Virus record (IMG/VR): IMGVR_UViG_3300024348_000017
Coordinates: 1 to 64,000 of that record
DNA: 64,000 nt
From: a virus
Strand: one strand, 5' to 3'
Shown one piece after another: positions 8,440-17,608 of this stretch. The position numbers were made by a program, and so were the translations under genes. The stretch's first letter is position 1. The number at the start of each line of letters is the position of its first letter. The notes beneath the pieces were generated by a model. The model ran no database searches. It was not told the origin of the DNA and saw only the letters and a program-made list of their open reading frames with translations.

Positions 8440-11400
8440 TTATATTGTGCCTCCATCTAACCCACCACCTTCAAGCATCTTTGATTTTACTTCACGGGTA
8501 ATTGTGTCAATGTTTTTAAACACATCTGGGTGGATGTTTTCGGGAATTGAGAAGCCATATGATGTTTTACCATCACGTTTAATGAAATTTATAATTGTAT
8601 TTGTTTCGTCTTTTAATCTTTTTAAGAATAATATTTTATTAAGAGATCCTCTAAATGCTATTGCTTGGCTGGTATTATCAAAAGAAGGATATATATCTAA
8701 TACTAATTTACCACTAACAGTTCTAGTATTAACTACTCTGTATTCCGCTACTGAACCACTAGTATTGTGATGAATAATTAAATCATAATATCCTGGATTA
8801 AATGTGTAGTCTACATCTCCATAAGTAGGATATAGTACATTAACAGTCGCTGCGGATCCTGTAGGAGGGTTTGGTATAAAGTTATATCCTGCAAAACTAG
8901 ATAATTGTTGATTTAGTGTTATGCTGCTTGTTGTACTACCTGAAGTGAAAGTAGTAGATTCAATAAATCCAGAACCACCAGCTATAGCAGTTGGAAGATT
9001 GTTAATTTGATTAGAAACTGACGCTATTCTTAAATTTCCACTAGTATTAAATCTAGTTATATAATCACCACCAGCATTGATAGTTAATCCACTTTGTCTT
9101 AAGCGAATTTGAAATTTGTCAGTTGGTCCTGTTAAACTTTGTTGTGTATTTATATTTAAACTAATAACAGCAGTTTCAGCAACATTATATATTCCTGGGA
9201 TTTCATAGAATTGGCTATAAAGATTTGCTTGACCATAGCTATAATAACCACAGTTAATAGTATTTCCATAATAACCAGGAGGGGTTGCAGTACATGTTCC
9301 ACCACTAACAAAAAAAGTTATAGTTGAACTTGTCCCCCATATAACCCTAGAATTGGATAAATTGACATTACAGCTTCCACACCCACTACAATCATATCCT
9401 ATACAGTTAGTGGATGGAAAGGATACTGAACTGTAAATATCATACCCATAAACTGTAGTTCCTTTAGAAAATACCAATGTTCCTCCAACAGTAACATCTG
9501 CTTCTAAAACATAAGAATTCCCAGTAAGAGTTATAGATTCTCTAAAATTTGGATCGCCTCCAGTAGAACTAAAATCATTAATATAGGCTTGACCACTGAA
9601 TACAGATCCCGTTACTTGATCTACTATTGTAACTGATTGTTGACTAGAAGCTAATACTGTAGAACCACTAACAACTTCTAAAGCCCAAGTCACTGAACCA
9701 CCATTAGACATACTTATTTCTAATGAAACATTGGCGGCAATATCATACAAACCTGTTTCAGGTACCGAGTATGAAGGATGTGTTTGAGATCCTGTACTTC
9801 CAATACTATAATAAGCAGATGAGTTAATATCTGTAGTAATATTTGTAAAAACATTATAAACTACTCTATCAGAACCACTCGTAAATAAAGGATAGGTTGG
9901 AGTTGTTCCAACAGAGCTAGTTATTAATCCAGCAGGGTGGGATGCAACTAATTCATGAGCTGTATTTCCTATAGTTGATTCAAAGTATAAAGTACTAGCA
10001 CTTCCTGAAAAATATAATAATGGTGTGTATGAATACCCACTTTCAAAAATATATTTAGTTCCATCTAAACTTTTTTGATTACTATACTTTTGATTATCAA
10101 ATAATGATATATTCAAATCATCAGCAGTAACAAATGTTCTTTGTACTTCTTCCCAATTTTTATTACGTTGGTTAAGTTCAGTTAAATTTCCTTCCTCATC
10201 TACAAGATACTTTGTAACAACATCATTTCTATTTGGTAAAAATTTATTTTTTACAACTTCAGAAAATAAACCTATCTTTCTTACTTGATGATCAATAGCC
10301 GCTGTTTTACCATACGATTTATCACCTTCATAAGATGCCGAAGCTGGAGAGTAGTTATTGTATTCTAAACTAGTTACTTTAACACCACCATGTCTTGATA
10401 ATTCAAATGATTTTAAAGATTCATTACTATCTTGAACATCGGTTTGTACTTGTTTACCCCCACTTTGAATTAAACTTCCACTTACATATGCATATAATGG
10501 AATTAATTTTTGGACTTTAACTGATGGTCTACTATCGCTAGTGTTATTTATCATAACATTAAAGTCGGTATGTTCAAATTGGTATGAGCTAGATGTGGTT
10601 GTAACTAAAAATGGATTTGGGTTTGTACGCTTAAAATCCTCATTAATATCTGGCCAACTTCCACTCAATTCCCCGTTATAAAATGCTCGTCTGTCGTTTG
10701 GCAATAAACTATATAAATAATCGTTGTCCTCAGCAATTGTAGGCCCTTGATAATTAGCTTCATGTACTATTTGTCTAACAACACCAGGTTGAATTCTTTT
10801 CATTTTAATTCTTTCCAAATGTTGAGGGCGTATAGTAACACCTGTCAATAGAGTAGATCTACCAGGTACATAATCCTTTAACATTTTAAACAATGAATTA
10901 TCAAAGAACTTTATTAATTCAATAAACCCAGCATAATCAAATTCAACATTAAAGTTGGAATTAATATGTGTTTTTCTTAAGGTTTCTAATGTTGGATAAC
11001 TACCACTTGCTTCAAAACGTGGATCACCAATATAGTTATCAATTTCAAAATTAGTAACAGCACTTGCTATCGATGATGATAATACGTTATCTATTTTATT
11101 TTGAGGTGAAAATGATATATCAATTTTATGATAATCTACTGATCTGGCTAATGTAATATCTATATCTTCTTTTTCTAGTCTAATATAAGGAGATAATACA
11201 CTTCCTGTAATTTGAGTAGAAATAACACGAATTTTATCACCATTACTATCTGTTAGTGTATTGCGTTTAGTATTACCACCAAATTCTTTAATTGGTAAAA
11301 TACTTCCTGTAATACCAAATATATTAATTAAATGATCTAAACCTTTATTACTACCTTTTGATTTGAATAATAATGGTATGTTGTGGTATATTCTTTTATA

Positions 11401-12915
11401 TACTTCGGCAACTAAATCTTTTTTAGGAATATTATTTAAATCTCCTATACTACCACTATTAGCACCTAATAATGCTAAATCTAAATCTACATCAGCTTTA
11501 CTATTGTATAAATGAACACCTAATGATTGTAAGGCATGGAATACAATATCTTTTGAAACACCTTCTTCAAGGTTGTTTCTATTCTTGTATAAATCGGTAA
11601 CTGAATTTAAGTAAATCCATATATTATCAAAATATTGACCCATCATATTAACAAATGTTAAGTATGGGGTATTAACTGAATCTTCAAGAACATAACTAGG
11701 TATCAATTGTAATAATTGATCTTGGTTATCTAAATCAAAATCTTGAGCAGCTATTATTCTACCATTATACCAGTTAGTAACAATTGATGATGTTACTGGT
11801 TGTAATATAAATGGTTTAGTGCTTGTTGTCTTTGGGTAAGCATATGAGCCTGACTCAAAATACATATATTTTTCATATTCATCAAACCCAGTAACAAGAG
11901 AGGTAATACTTGATGAATAATAGGCTAATTCTGTTACTTTTGTAGATAATGTACTAGATGCTATAATAGATGAAGTTGCTTCATATTTTTGAATTAGAGT
12001 AACTTTATCTTTAAAATTAGCAATTCTAGCCTCAGCTGAGCTAAATCTAACAAAATCATTAAAATCAGTATAGTCTACATTAATATCAATAGATCCACTT
12101 AAATAGCGAGTAATGAAATTAAAATTAGAACCTGTTAATTGATTGATTAACGAATTGTGATTATGATAAGGAGTACTTACATTATTAAAATCAACTTTAA
12201 CACTAAAATTAGGTCCCTTTATATTGGGAACTTCATCTAATATTAATAATTTATCTAAATTAATATCAAAAGTATAACTATCAATAATTTCATCCACAAT
12301 CCAAAAAGTATCCTTTACAGATATATCTTCTGATAGTGGGCTATATAATTTAATTAATACATAATAATTATCTTCTGTTGTATCTAAAGCAACATTAATT
12401 ATAACAGGTGTATTATTCCTTCCAAAATTTGCTAAATAAGATTTTAAATAGGAAGTAGTATTAATTTCATTTACTAAAGCTAATGCTCTTGGTCCTAATA
12501 AATCATTATTTAAAAAAGTAGAACCTACTTTAAGTTCAGTTCTATCATCAGAAATTTCTTTGATAAAAAGAGGAGCAACAGGTAAACCTAATTTATTTCT
12601 AAAAAAGTTATATGTTGTTTGAAACTCACCATTACTATATTCTTTCTTTAAATCTTCAATAGGGTCTACTTCTAAAAAAGAATAAGTTCCATCTATATTT
12701 AAAGCAACGTTTGAGGGTGATTTATAAGATAAATAAGAATAAGCTTGTCTTAAAGGATTACCTAAAATATCATGTATGTGATATTCTACATAATCATCTG
12801 GAGTTCCAAAATTATTTATAATTCTATTTTGGCCTAGTAAAGCAATATCTTTCTCATCAAATCTATTTGATTGACTTGTATTGCTGATATTTCCTATAAT
12901 CTTTATTTCGGCCAT
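8440..12915 (-). CDS. Giant tail/baseplate structural protein
   Basis: 1491 residues, the largest gene in the window. Residues near 500-550 contain VYKRIYHNIPLLFKSKGSNKG, then LINIFGI and IKEFGG. This matches a segment found in large tail proteins of many phages (tail protein I-like: a 'NIP-LLKSKGT' helix followed by 'FGI..I-EFGG'). The C-terminal half contains several beta-sandwich stretches, including a Cys-rich insert (CIGYDCSGCGSCNV). The stop codon is followed by the late-type motif for the next gene. It probably bridges baseplate and fibres. Confidence 0.65.
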   Translation of the reverse strand: MAEIKIIGNISNTSQSNRFDEKDIALLGQNRIINNFGTPDDYVEYHIHDILGNPLRQAYSYLSYKSPSNVALNIDGTYSFLEVDPIEDLKKEYSNGEFQTTYNFFRNKLGLPVAPLFIKEISDDRTELKVGSTFLNNDLLGPRALALVNEINTTSYLKSYLANFGRNNTPVIINVALDTTEDNYYVLIKLYSPLSEDISVKDTFWIVDEIIDSYTFDINLDKLLILDEVPNIKGPNFSVKVDFNNVSTPYHNHNSLINQLTGSNFNFITRYLSGSIDINVDYTDFNDFVRFSSAEARIANFKDKVTLIQKYEATSSIIASSTLSTKVTELAYYSSSITSLVTGFDEYEKYMYFESGSYAYPKTTSTKPFILQPVTSSIVTNWYNGRIIAAQDFDLDNQDQLLQLIPSYVLEDSVNTPYLTFVNMMGQYFDNIWIYLNSVTDLYKNRNNLEEGVSKDIVFHALQSLGVHLYNSKADVDLDLALLGANSGSIGDLNNIPKKDLVAEVYKRIYHNIPLLFKSKGSNKGLDHLINIFGITGSILPIKEFGGNTKRNTLTDSNGDKIRVISTQITGSVLSPYIRLEKEDIDITLARSVDYHKIDISFSPQNKIDNVLSSSIASAVTNFEIDNYIGDPRFEASGSYPTLETLRKTHINSNFNVEFDYAGFIELIKFFDNSLFKMLKDYVPGRSTLLTGVTIRPQHLERIKMKRIQPGVVRQIVHEANYQGPTIAEDNDYLYSLLPNDRRAFYNGELSGSWPDINEDFKRTNPNPFLVTTTSSSYQFEHTDFNVMINNTSDSRPSVKVQKLIPLYAYVSGSLIQSGGKQVQTDVQDSNESLKSFELSRHGGVKVTSLEYNNYSPASASYEGDKSYGKTAAIDHQVRKIGLFSEVVKNKFLPNRNDVVTKYLVDEEGNLTELNQRNKNWEEVQRTFVTADDLNISLFDNQKYSNQKSLDGTKYIFESGYSYTPLLYFSGSASTLYFESTIGNTAHELVASHPAGLITSSVGTTPTYPLFTSGSDRVVYNVFTNITTDINSSAYYSIGSTGSQTHPSYSVPETGLYDIAANVSLEISMSNGGSVTWALEVVSGSTVLASSQQSVTIVDQVTGSVFSGQAYINDFSSTGGDPNFRESITLTGNSYVLEADVTVGGTLVFSKGTTVYGYDIYSSVSFPSTNCIGYDCSGCGSCNVNLSNSRVIWGTSSTITFFVSGGTCTATPPGYYGNTINCGYYSYGQANLYSQFYEIPGIYNVAETAVISLNINTQQSLTGPTDKFQIRLRQSGLTINAGGDYITRFNTSGNLRIASVSNQINNLPTAIAGGSGFIESTTFTSGSTTSSITLNQQLSSFAGYNFIPNPPTGSAATVNVLYPTYGDVDYTFNPGYYDLIIHHNTSGSVAEYRVVNTRTVSGKLVLDIYPSFDNTSQAIAFRGSLNKILFLKRLKDETNTIINFIKRDGKTSYGFSIPENIHPDVFKNIDTITREVKSKMLEGGGLDGGTI

Positions 12916-13244
12916 TATTTCTTAGTCTTTGTGTAGTCTGTAATAATTGTTTTTGTTTCTAAAAGCTGTTGTCTTAAAGAAGTAATTTCATTAAGTAACG
13001 CTTGTATATCAACATCATCCGCTAATTGAACTCCTAAATATTCTGCTTCTTTATTTAGAATATATCTATGAGATTCAACTTCACCTTCTTTAGGAATTTG
13101 ATAGAATAATTCTTCATACAATTGAAAAAAATCTTCAAGTGTAAATTCAGGTACTATTGTGTCTTTTAAAAAGAAACTAAAGTCTGTATTTAATACACTA
13201 TTATTCTTTCCTAAAATAGTTTTATCAACCTTTATACTTTCCAT
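12915..13244 (-). CDS. Small tail-module protein with C-terminal coiled coil
   Basis: 109 residues. The C-terminal third (DIQALLNEITSLRQQLLETKTII) has a clear heptad pattern. It overlaps its neighbours by one base on both sides, so it is translationally coupled between the DNRLRE-like protein and the giant tail protein. This points to an assembly or connector role. I recognise no family. Confidence 0.6.
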   Translation of the reverse strand: MESIKVDKTILGKNNSVLNTDFSFFLKDTIVPEFTLEDFFQLYEELFYQIPKEGEVESHRYILNKEAEYLGVQLADDVDIQALLNEITSLRQQLLETKTIITDYTKTKK

Positions 13245-14308
13245 TATCTAATTACTTTAAAAATATAATCTTCATCAAATATAATAGTTGAACCATCAAT
13301 TACAGATTTAATAAGTATTTTATAAAACCTTTCTGGTTGTAATCCATTCATATAAACTGTAAAGAAACTTGAAGTTGGATCAGCGCTTATTTTTGTATAT
13401 GATGTATCAAAATCAACTACCCATTCTTCAGTATCTACATCTTTAATAGCCCAATATGATGCACTAGGTAGTAATTGAGACCCGGTTACATATAATTGAT
13501 TTGTATTAAATGTTCTTGGTGGATGTTGGTTTCTAACTCCTAATCTAAATTTATTAATTGAATCTTGCTGAAATTCAGCTTTATTATTTTTTAATGAAAC
13601 AACAGATTGATGACTAGTTGTTACAACTAAACTACCAGTAACGAATGTACTATCATCCCATCTAACCTCCAAACAAGGTGGATAAATAGTATGAGTATCT
13701 GATGAGAAATATTTTAATTCAAATGGAGCACTTGATGTTGCAAATTCAATACTGCTTGTGTGTTTTAAAATAAAACCTTCATTTTTGATTCTAGTAGCAG
13801 CAAATGGATTTGTTTCATAAGCAAAAAACGCAGCTACTGCTGTAGTAACGTTTAATTCAATATCTTTTTCATCATTATAAGTAAATGATTGAGTAGCAAC
13901 AGAGCCAGTAATCCAATCACCACCTGCTGTTGTCCATGTATTAGTTAATGTCTTATAATTCCAACTAACACCATTTTGAGTAGCAGGAAAATTAGCTAAT
14001 CTTCCTGTTCCCATATCCCATGTCCCCGAAACTGGGTGGCATTCGATTTTATACTCTGTTGGAATTTCAGAAGCGTTTGCTAAATACAATTTTAAAAATG
14101 CTTTATAACTTCCTGACGCTTTGCCAGTAATAGCATTAACTATTTCGCTAGTTGAAAATTTAATCAGTGCTCTAGAAGCTTGCCTAGTACCTTGAAAAGT
14201 ACTTTCATATGTACTAACTTCTAGAATCTCGTCTATCCCCGTATTAGTTGTAGGGTAGTAAGAATAAATTGTTGCGTCCTTTTCAGGGAATATTTTATAT
14301 ACGGCCAT
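13244..14308 (-). CDS. DNRLRE/CBM96-like structural protein
   Basis: 354 residues. The N-terminus reads DATIYSYYPTTNTGIDEILEV and then ASRALIKF, the layout of the DNRLRE (CBM96-like) beta-sandwich: 'DA.I....P..N.G....L.V', then 'R.LIKFD'. These domains are found in carbohydrate-active and surface proteins, so glycan binding at the tail is plausible. The C-terminal part (GSLVVTTSH...FNTNQLYVTGS) is a second beta domain. The ATG is a few bases after a T-tract that follows a hairpin with a late-type motif in its loop. Confidence 0.6.
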   Translation of the reverse strand: MAVYKIFPEKDATIYSYYPTTNTGIDEILEVSTYESTFQGTRQASRALIKFSTSEIVNAITGKASGSYKAFLKLYLANASEIPTEYKIECHPVSGTWDMGTGRLANFPATQNGVSWNYKTLTNTWTTAGGDWITGSVATQSFTYNDEKDIELNVTTAVAAFFAYETNPFAATRIKNEGFILKHTSSIEFATSSAPFELKYFSSDTHTIYPPCLEVRWDDSTFVTGSLVVTTSHQSVVSLKNNKAEFQQDSINKFRLGVRNQHPPRTFNTNQLYVTGSQLLPSASYWAIKDVDTEEWVVDFDTSYTKISADPTSSFFTVYMNGLQPERFYKILIKSVIDGSTIIFDEDYIFKVIR

Positions 14309-14310
14309 GT

Positions 14311-14354
14311 AAAAAAGTTTCCGGTTACTATATATAAATATTGCAACCGGAAGC
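14311..14354 (-). terminator. Terminator hairpin with a late-type motif in its loop
   Basis: On the minus strand CTTCCGGTT pairs with AACCGGAA (stem 14345-14352 with 14319-14326), followed by TTTTTT. It lies right after the endolysin gene. The loop contains ATATTTAT (14334-14341) and the next ATG is at 14308. One element may therefore both end the endolysin transcript and start the next one. Confidence 0.65.
14334..14341 (-). promoter_or_regulatory. Late-type motif ATATTTAT
   Basis: Located in the loop of the hairpin at 14311-14354, about 25 bases before the ATG at 14308. Confidence 0.45.
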
Positions 14355-14375
14355 TCCTAATTTAATTATGTATTA

Positions 14376-14993
14376 TTATGCTAGTAAGGCGTGATATTCC
14401 TTAAAGTGTTTAATTCTATCCGGCAATCCGATAGTACCACCGTTAACACGTTTAGTAATTTGTGTAACAACTGCATCAGTTGCGCCACCATCCGCTAATT
14501 TATGTAAACCGTTTTTACTAAAGAACCAAGCGGCCGATAATAAAGCATACTTCTCAGCAACCCATTGTGGATTAGCTGCGATATCTTCATTAATTGATTT
14601 ACCAAATGCTGTATAGTTGTCTTTACCTGTTAATTGAATATAACCACGACCACAGAATTTAGCGCCTTCACCAGAAGCTTCAGGTCCGTTACCCATTCTA
14701 TTTGCATAAACTAAATTAGCAATTTTTTCTGGTTTGCGTTCATATAATGCTGCTTTAGCAGTATCAGGAGTTTTATCAGCTTTTGTAAAATATTTCTTAA
14801 AAATACCCATTAAACCTTTTGCACTATAATTTAAATTTTCTTTTGTTAAACGGAAACCGCCTGATTCGTGACCACATTGAGCTAAGAAATGAGCTAAACG
14901 TAATGGAGTATTGATTTGGAATTTTTCCATAACTCCTGGAATCTGGGTGATTACCACATCCGGAATATGTCCTTTTAATTTGTCTAAATTCAT
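14376..14993 (-). CDS. Glycoside hydrolase family 19 endolysin
   Basis: 205 residues, essentially one GH19 (chitinase class I/lysozyme-like) domain. The catalytic region HFLAQCGHESGGF places the general-acid Glu at residue 43, followed by KENLNYSA near residue 51 and the substrate-cleft motif GRGYIQLTGKDNY near 115-127. In phages these enzymes cleave peptidoglycan glycan strands. There is no signal peptide, so release needs a holin, or the protein acts from the tail. It lies inside the tail gene block, so a virion-associated lysin is possible as well as a lysis enzyme. A terminator hairpin follows directly. Confidence 0.9.
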   Translation of the reverse strand: MNLDKLKGHIPDVVITQIPGVMEKFQINTPLRLAHFLAQCGHESGGFRLTKENLNYSAKGLMGIFKKYFTKADKTPDTAKAALYERKPEKIANLVYANRMGNGPEASGEGAKFCGRGYIQLTGKDNYTAFGKSINEDIAANPQWVAEKYALLSAAWFFSKNGLHKLADGGATDAVVTQITKRVNGGTIGLPDRIKHFKEYHALLA

Positions 14994-15003
14994 ATTTTAA
15001 TTT

Positions 15004-16833
15004 TTATAATGTTACAATTCTACCTTGTATATCAACATCAGGGAATCTAATTTCAAATATAGATGGATCTAATGATGGGTATAGTATATTATTTCTAGTT
15101 GCACCAAATATATCATAGCTGTATGGAGAATAATCACCACCTGATTTATTTACAACTTCAACTTTTGTTATTGATTGAACTCCCTTAACCTGTATTAATG
15201 TTGAATTAATATCAGATATAACAAATGGTTTATTAATTTGCATGTACTCAATACCGAATTTATCTTTTAAAGCACTTATACAATTACTTAATACCTCTTT
15301 ATTATTAAATGTTGGTAATACAGAAATATCAAAGTTAATACCTATATTAAGAAAATAAGCATTTTTAATATTAATAGCATCTGTAGCCATTCTGTACTGT
15401 GATAAATAATTTTTGATATTATTCTTAAGTGCAGAAGAAGGAGTTGTTAAATTTTTATTTGCATTATATCCCAAAGTATATAAACTAATAGATAAAGGAT
15501 TATTGTCTAATAATCTATCATTTCCTGAATTAGTCGATAAAGCAAAATCATTTATAGCGTATACTTTAGCAACAGCACCAAAATGGCTAGGCATACTAAG
15601 TACTCTATTAATATAATCTTCTTTAGTTACAACTCTGTTTTGTGAAGAGAAAGAGTAAAGAGTGTTTTGTCTAATTTCCTCAACTGTATCTTCATCTCTA
15701 CCTCCAATAGCAGGTTCAGGATTAGTAATAATCATACTGTTAAAAATAGTTGTATTTTGAGGAGCCGTTACAGTACCATTAAATGTAATATCAGCTAAGT
15801 TGAATTTTCTATTTACAACTTCATTAGAAGGAACGTTTGATGTTATACCACCACCTACAAGATATTTTATTGTTAAAATACCTGTTGGAGCTAAACCATA
15901 TTCTCTTGTAGTTACTACGGCTGCTCTATTAAATGTGTTATTTGGATCATACACATTAACAGACGTGCCTAAATTTAAGTTATTTGGATTAGGTAATATA
16001 GAAGTATCTGAAGATGAATTTGTTCCTGCTCCAAATTGTAATTCTAAATCACCATTTTCTTTAAATCTAGTTACAAATCTTCTAGGTGTTTCAATATAGC
16101 TTAATAAATAAGGAATTGAATCAGAATTATATGTTGGGTTAGTAGCTTTTTGGGGAATGCCTTGTTGAGCTAAATAAGGAACTTCATACCAAATATTACT
16201 ACCAGCATCTGTAACTTGTAATATGTTTAATATTTTATTGTCGGATATAGTAGTACTAGTAAACTTTTGAGGAGTAGCACCAAAATCAATAGTTGTTGTT
16301 TTGATTTCTGCTGATATTGCTTTTACTGTTTTTGTTACTCTATAATAACCAGGTTGGTCAAAAACAATAACTCTATTTTCTTCTTTAGAAAAATCAACTA
16401 ATTCTGTAGTTAAAAACTTAACCCCACTAATACTTTCAACAACACTATTTTCAGGAATTATAATATAATAATTGGCATTTGGAATTTCAGTGTTGTTTAA
16501 TATGTTTGTTACAATTGGAACTAATTGAGATATTTGTAAATCAACATACGAAGCATAAGACATTTTAGGTCTATAACCTAATGCATAAGCTAAAGATATA
16601 GCATTGTCTTTTTCTTTTGTATATAAAAGTAAGTTTTCTTGAAATTGAGTATCTAAATAGAATGATAATACATCACCCACGTAAGATGCCATTTCAATAA
16701 ACATCATCCCTGGGGACGCATCTGAGAAATCATTATAGGCTGTGGGGAAATAAGTTTTAGCATGTTTTATCAATGTAGACTTAAAGTCACTAAAGCTTTT
16801 ATTTAGATATGATATGTTTTTAGTTTCGGACAT
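15004..16833 (-). CDS. Baseplate wedge protein, T4 gp6-like (baseplate J family)
   Basis: 609 residues, close to the length of T4 gp6. The N-terminus has SFSDFKSTLIKHAKTYFP, then DASPGMMFIEMASYVGDVLSFYLD and LAYALGYRPK, the signature of gp6-type wedge proteins. A later segment (EDTVEEIRQNTLYSFSSQNRVVTKEDYINRV) matches the baseplate-J-like core. It forms the inner ring of the contractile-tail baseplate. Its start overlaps the stop of the gp25-like gene, the usual partner. Confidence 0.9.
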   Translation of the reverse strand: MSETKNISYLNKSFSDFKSTLIKHAKTYFPTAYNDFSDASPGMMFIEMASYVGDVLSFYLDTQFQENLLLYTKEKDNAISLAYALGYRPKMSYASYVDLQISQLVPIVTNILNNTEIPNANYYIIIPENSVVESISGVKFLTTELVDFSKEENRVIVFDQPGYYRVTKTVKAISAEIKTTTIDFGATPQKFTSTTISDNKILNILQVTDAGSNIWYEVPYLAQQGIPQKATNPTYNSDSIPYLLSYIETPRRFVTRFKENGDLELQFGAGTNSSSDTSILPNPNNLNLGTSVNVYDPNNTFNRAAVVTTREYGLAPTGILTIKYLVGGGITSNVPSNEVVNRKFNLADITFNGTVTAPQNTTIFNSMIITNPEPAIGGRDEDTVEEIRQNTLYSFSSQNRVVTKEDYINRVLSMPSHFGAVAKVYAINDFALSTNSGNDRLLDNNPLSISLYTLGYNANKNLTTPSSALKNNIKNYLSQYRMATDAINIKNAYFLNIGINFDISVLPTFNNKEVLSNCISALKDKFGIEYMQINKPFVISDINSTLIQVKGVQSITKVEVVNKSGGDYSPYSYDIFGATRNNILYPSLDPSIFEIRFPDVDIQGRIVTL

Positions 16834-17243
16834 TATTCAAAGTTAATTTGTATTTCATCTGCTTCACCTGATATCTTCATACTATATTCAACTTTTACGT
16901 TTACTATATGTTCATCAGGTGTTGGGGTAATAATTACATCCTCTAAATTTACTTCAGGAACAAACATTGATATACCCGTTCTTATGTTATTTTCAATTTT
17001 ACTAACATTTTCATTATTAATAAAATCAAATATGGATTTTTTTATATCACAACCAAATTCAGGGTTTTCAATTCGTTCGCCTTTATTAGTTAATAAAAGG
17101 TTAATTAAATTATATTTTACCTGTTCTTTAGTACTATATGTACTTTTAAAAGCAGAAGGTTTATTAAAGGGCAAACCAACACCGATTGCAATATTTTTTT
17201 GCAAATCCCTAGGATCTATACGATATGTTTTAGGTACTGCCAT
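16833..17243 (-). CDS. Baseplate wedge protein, T4 gp25-like (GPW/gp25)
   Basis: 136 residues. The conserved motif NLLLTNKGERIENPEFGCDIKK (residues about 47-68) includes the E-x-P-x-F-G core common to gp25, P2 gpW and T6SS TssE. It helps to initiate sheath polymerisation at the baseplate. One-base overlaps with both neighbours indicate coupled expression with the gp6-like gene. Confidence 0.9.
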   Translation of the reverse strand: MAVPKTYRIDPRDLQKNIAIGVGLPFNKPSAFKSTYSTKEQVKYNLINLLLTNKGERIENPEFGCDIKKSIFDFINNENVSKIENNIRTGISMFVPEVNLEDVIITPTPDEHIVNVKVEYSMKISGEADEIQINFE

Positions 17244-17596
17244 TATCCTCCCTGTAGCATTTGATTCATTTCAGAACGAGTAAGGTTAGAAGCGGTATCA
17301 TTGATAAACGCAGCAAATGGATTATCACTTGTTGGGTCTACTTTTAATTGTGTTTGAGGTTTGGCTCCTGCGGGCATTCCAAACATTTCGGCCATCTTGT
17401 TACTCATTTGAGATCTCATACCAACATTATGTACATCCCCGCTATCAAATGACATCGAGCGACCTTCAGTAAGTGGTTGAGTTGTTTGTGGTGTTACACC
17501 ACTCTTTAATTGTTCTAACAGCATTAAGCCAAGTTCTTCACGAACGGCTTCACGTACTGCTTCTTTAATTAATGATTTAAATTGTTTAGCTTCCAT
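17243..17596 (-). CDS. Small baseplate-module protein
   Basis: 117 residues. The N-terminal helix is amphipathic and charged (FKSLIKEAVREAVREELGLMLLEQL), the remainder is disordered and Pro/Met-rich, and a final short helix ends in MNQMLQGG. It sits between the 430-residue protein and the gp25-like gene. The start lies four bases after an ATATTTAT motif and in the GTTATG context. I recognise no family. Confidence 0.6.
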   Translation of the reverse strand: MEAKQFKSLIKEAVREAVREELGLMLLEQLKSGVTPQTTQPLTEGRSMSFDSGDVHNVGMRSQMSNKMAEMFGMPAGAKPQTQLKVDPTSDNPFAAFINDTASNLTRSEMNQMLQGG

Positions 17597-17600
17597 AACA

Positions 17601-17608
17601 ATAAATAT
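17601..17608 (-). promoter_or_regulatory. Late-type motif ATATTTAT
   Basis: Four bases before the ATG at 17596; this spacing would give a leaderless or nearly leaderless mRNA if it is a promoter. Confidence 0.45.

Noticed and set aside
14334-14341. T4-type late promoter TATAAATA on the plus strand
   Set aside because: The plus-strand reading TATAAATA would point away from the genes; all genes here are on the minus strand, so the motif is described in the coding orientation as ATATTTAT.
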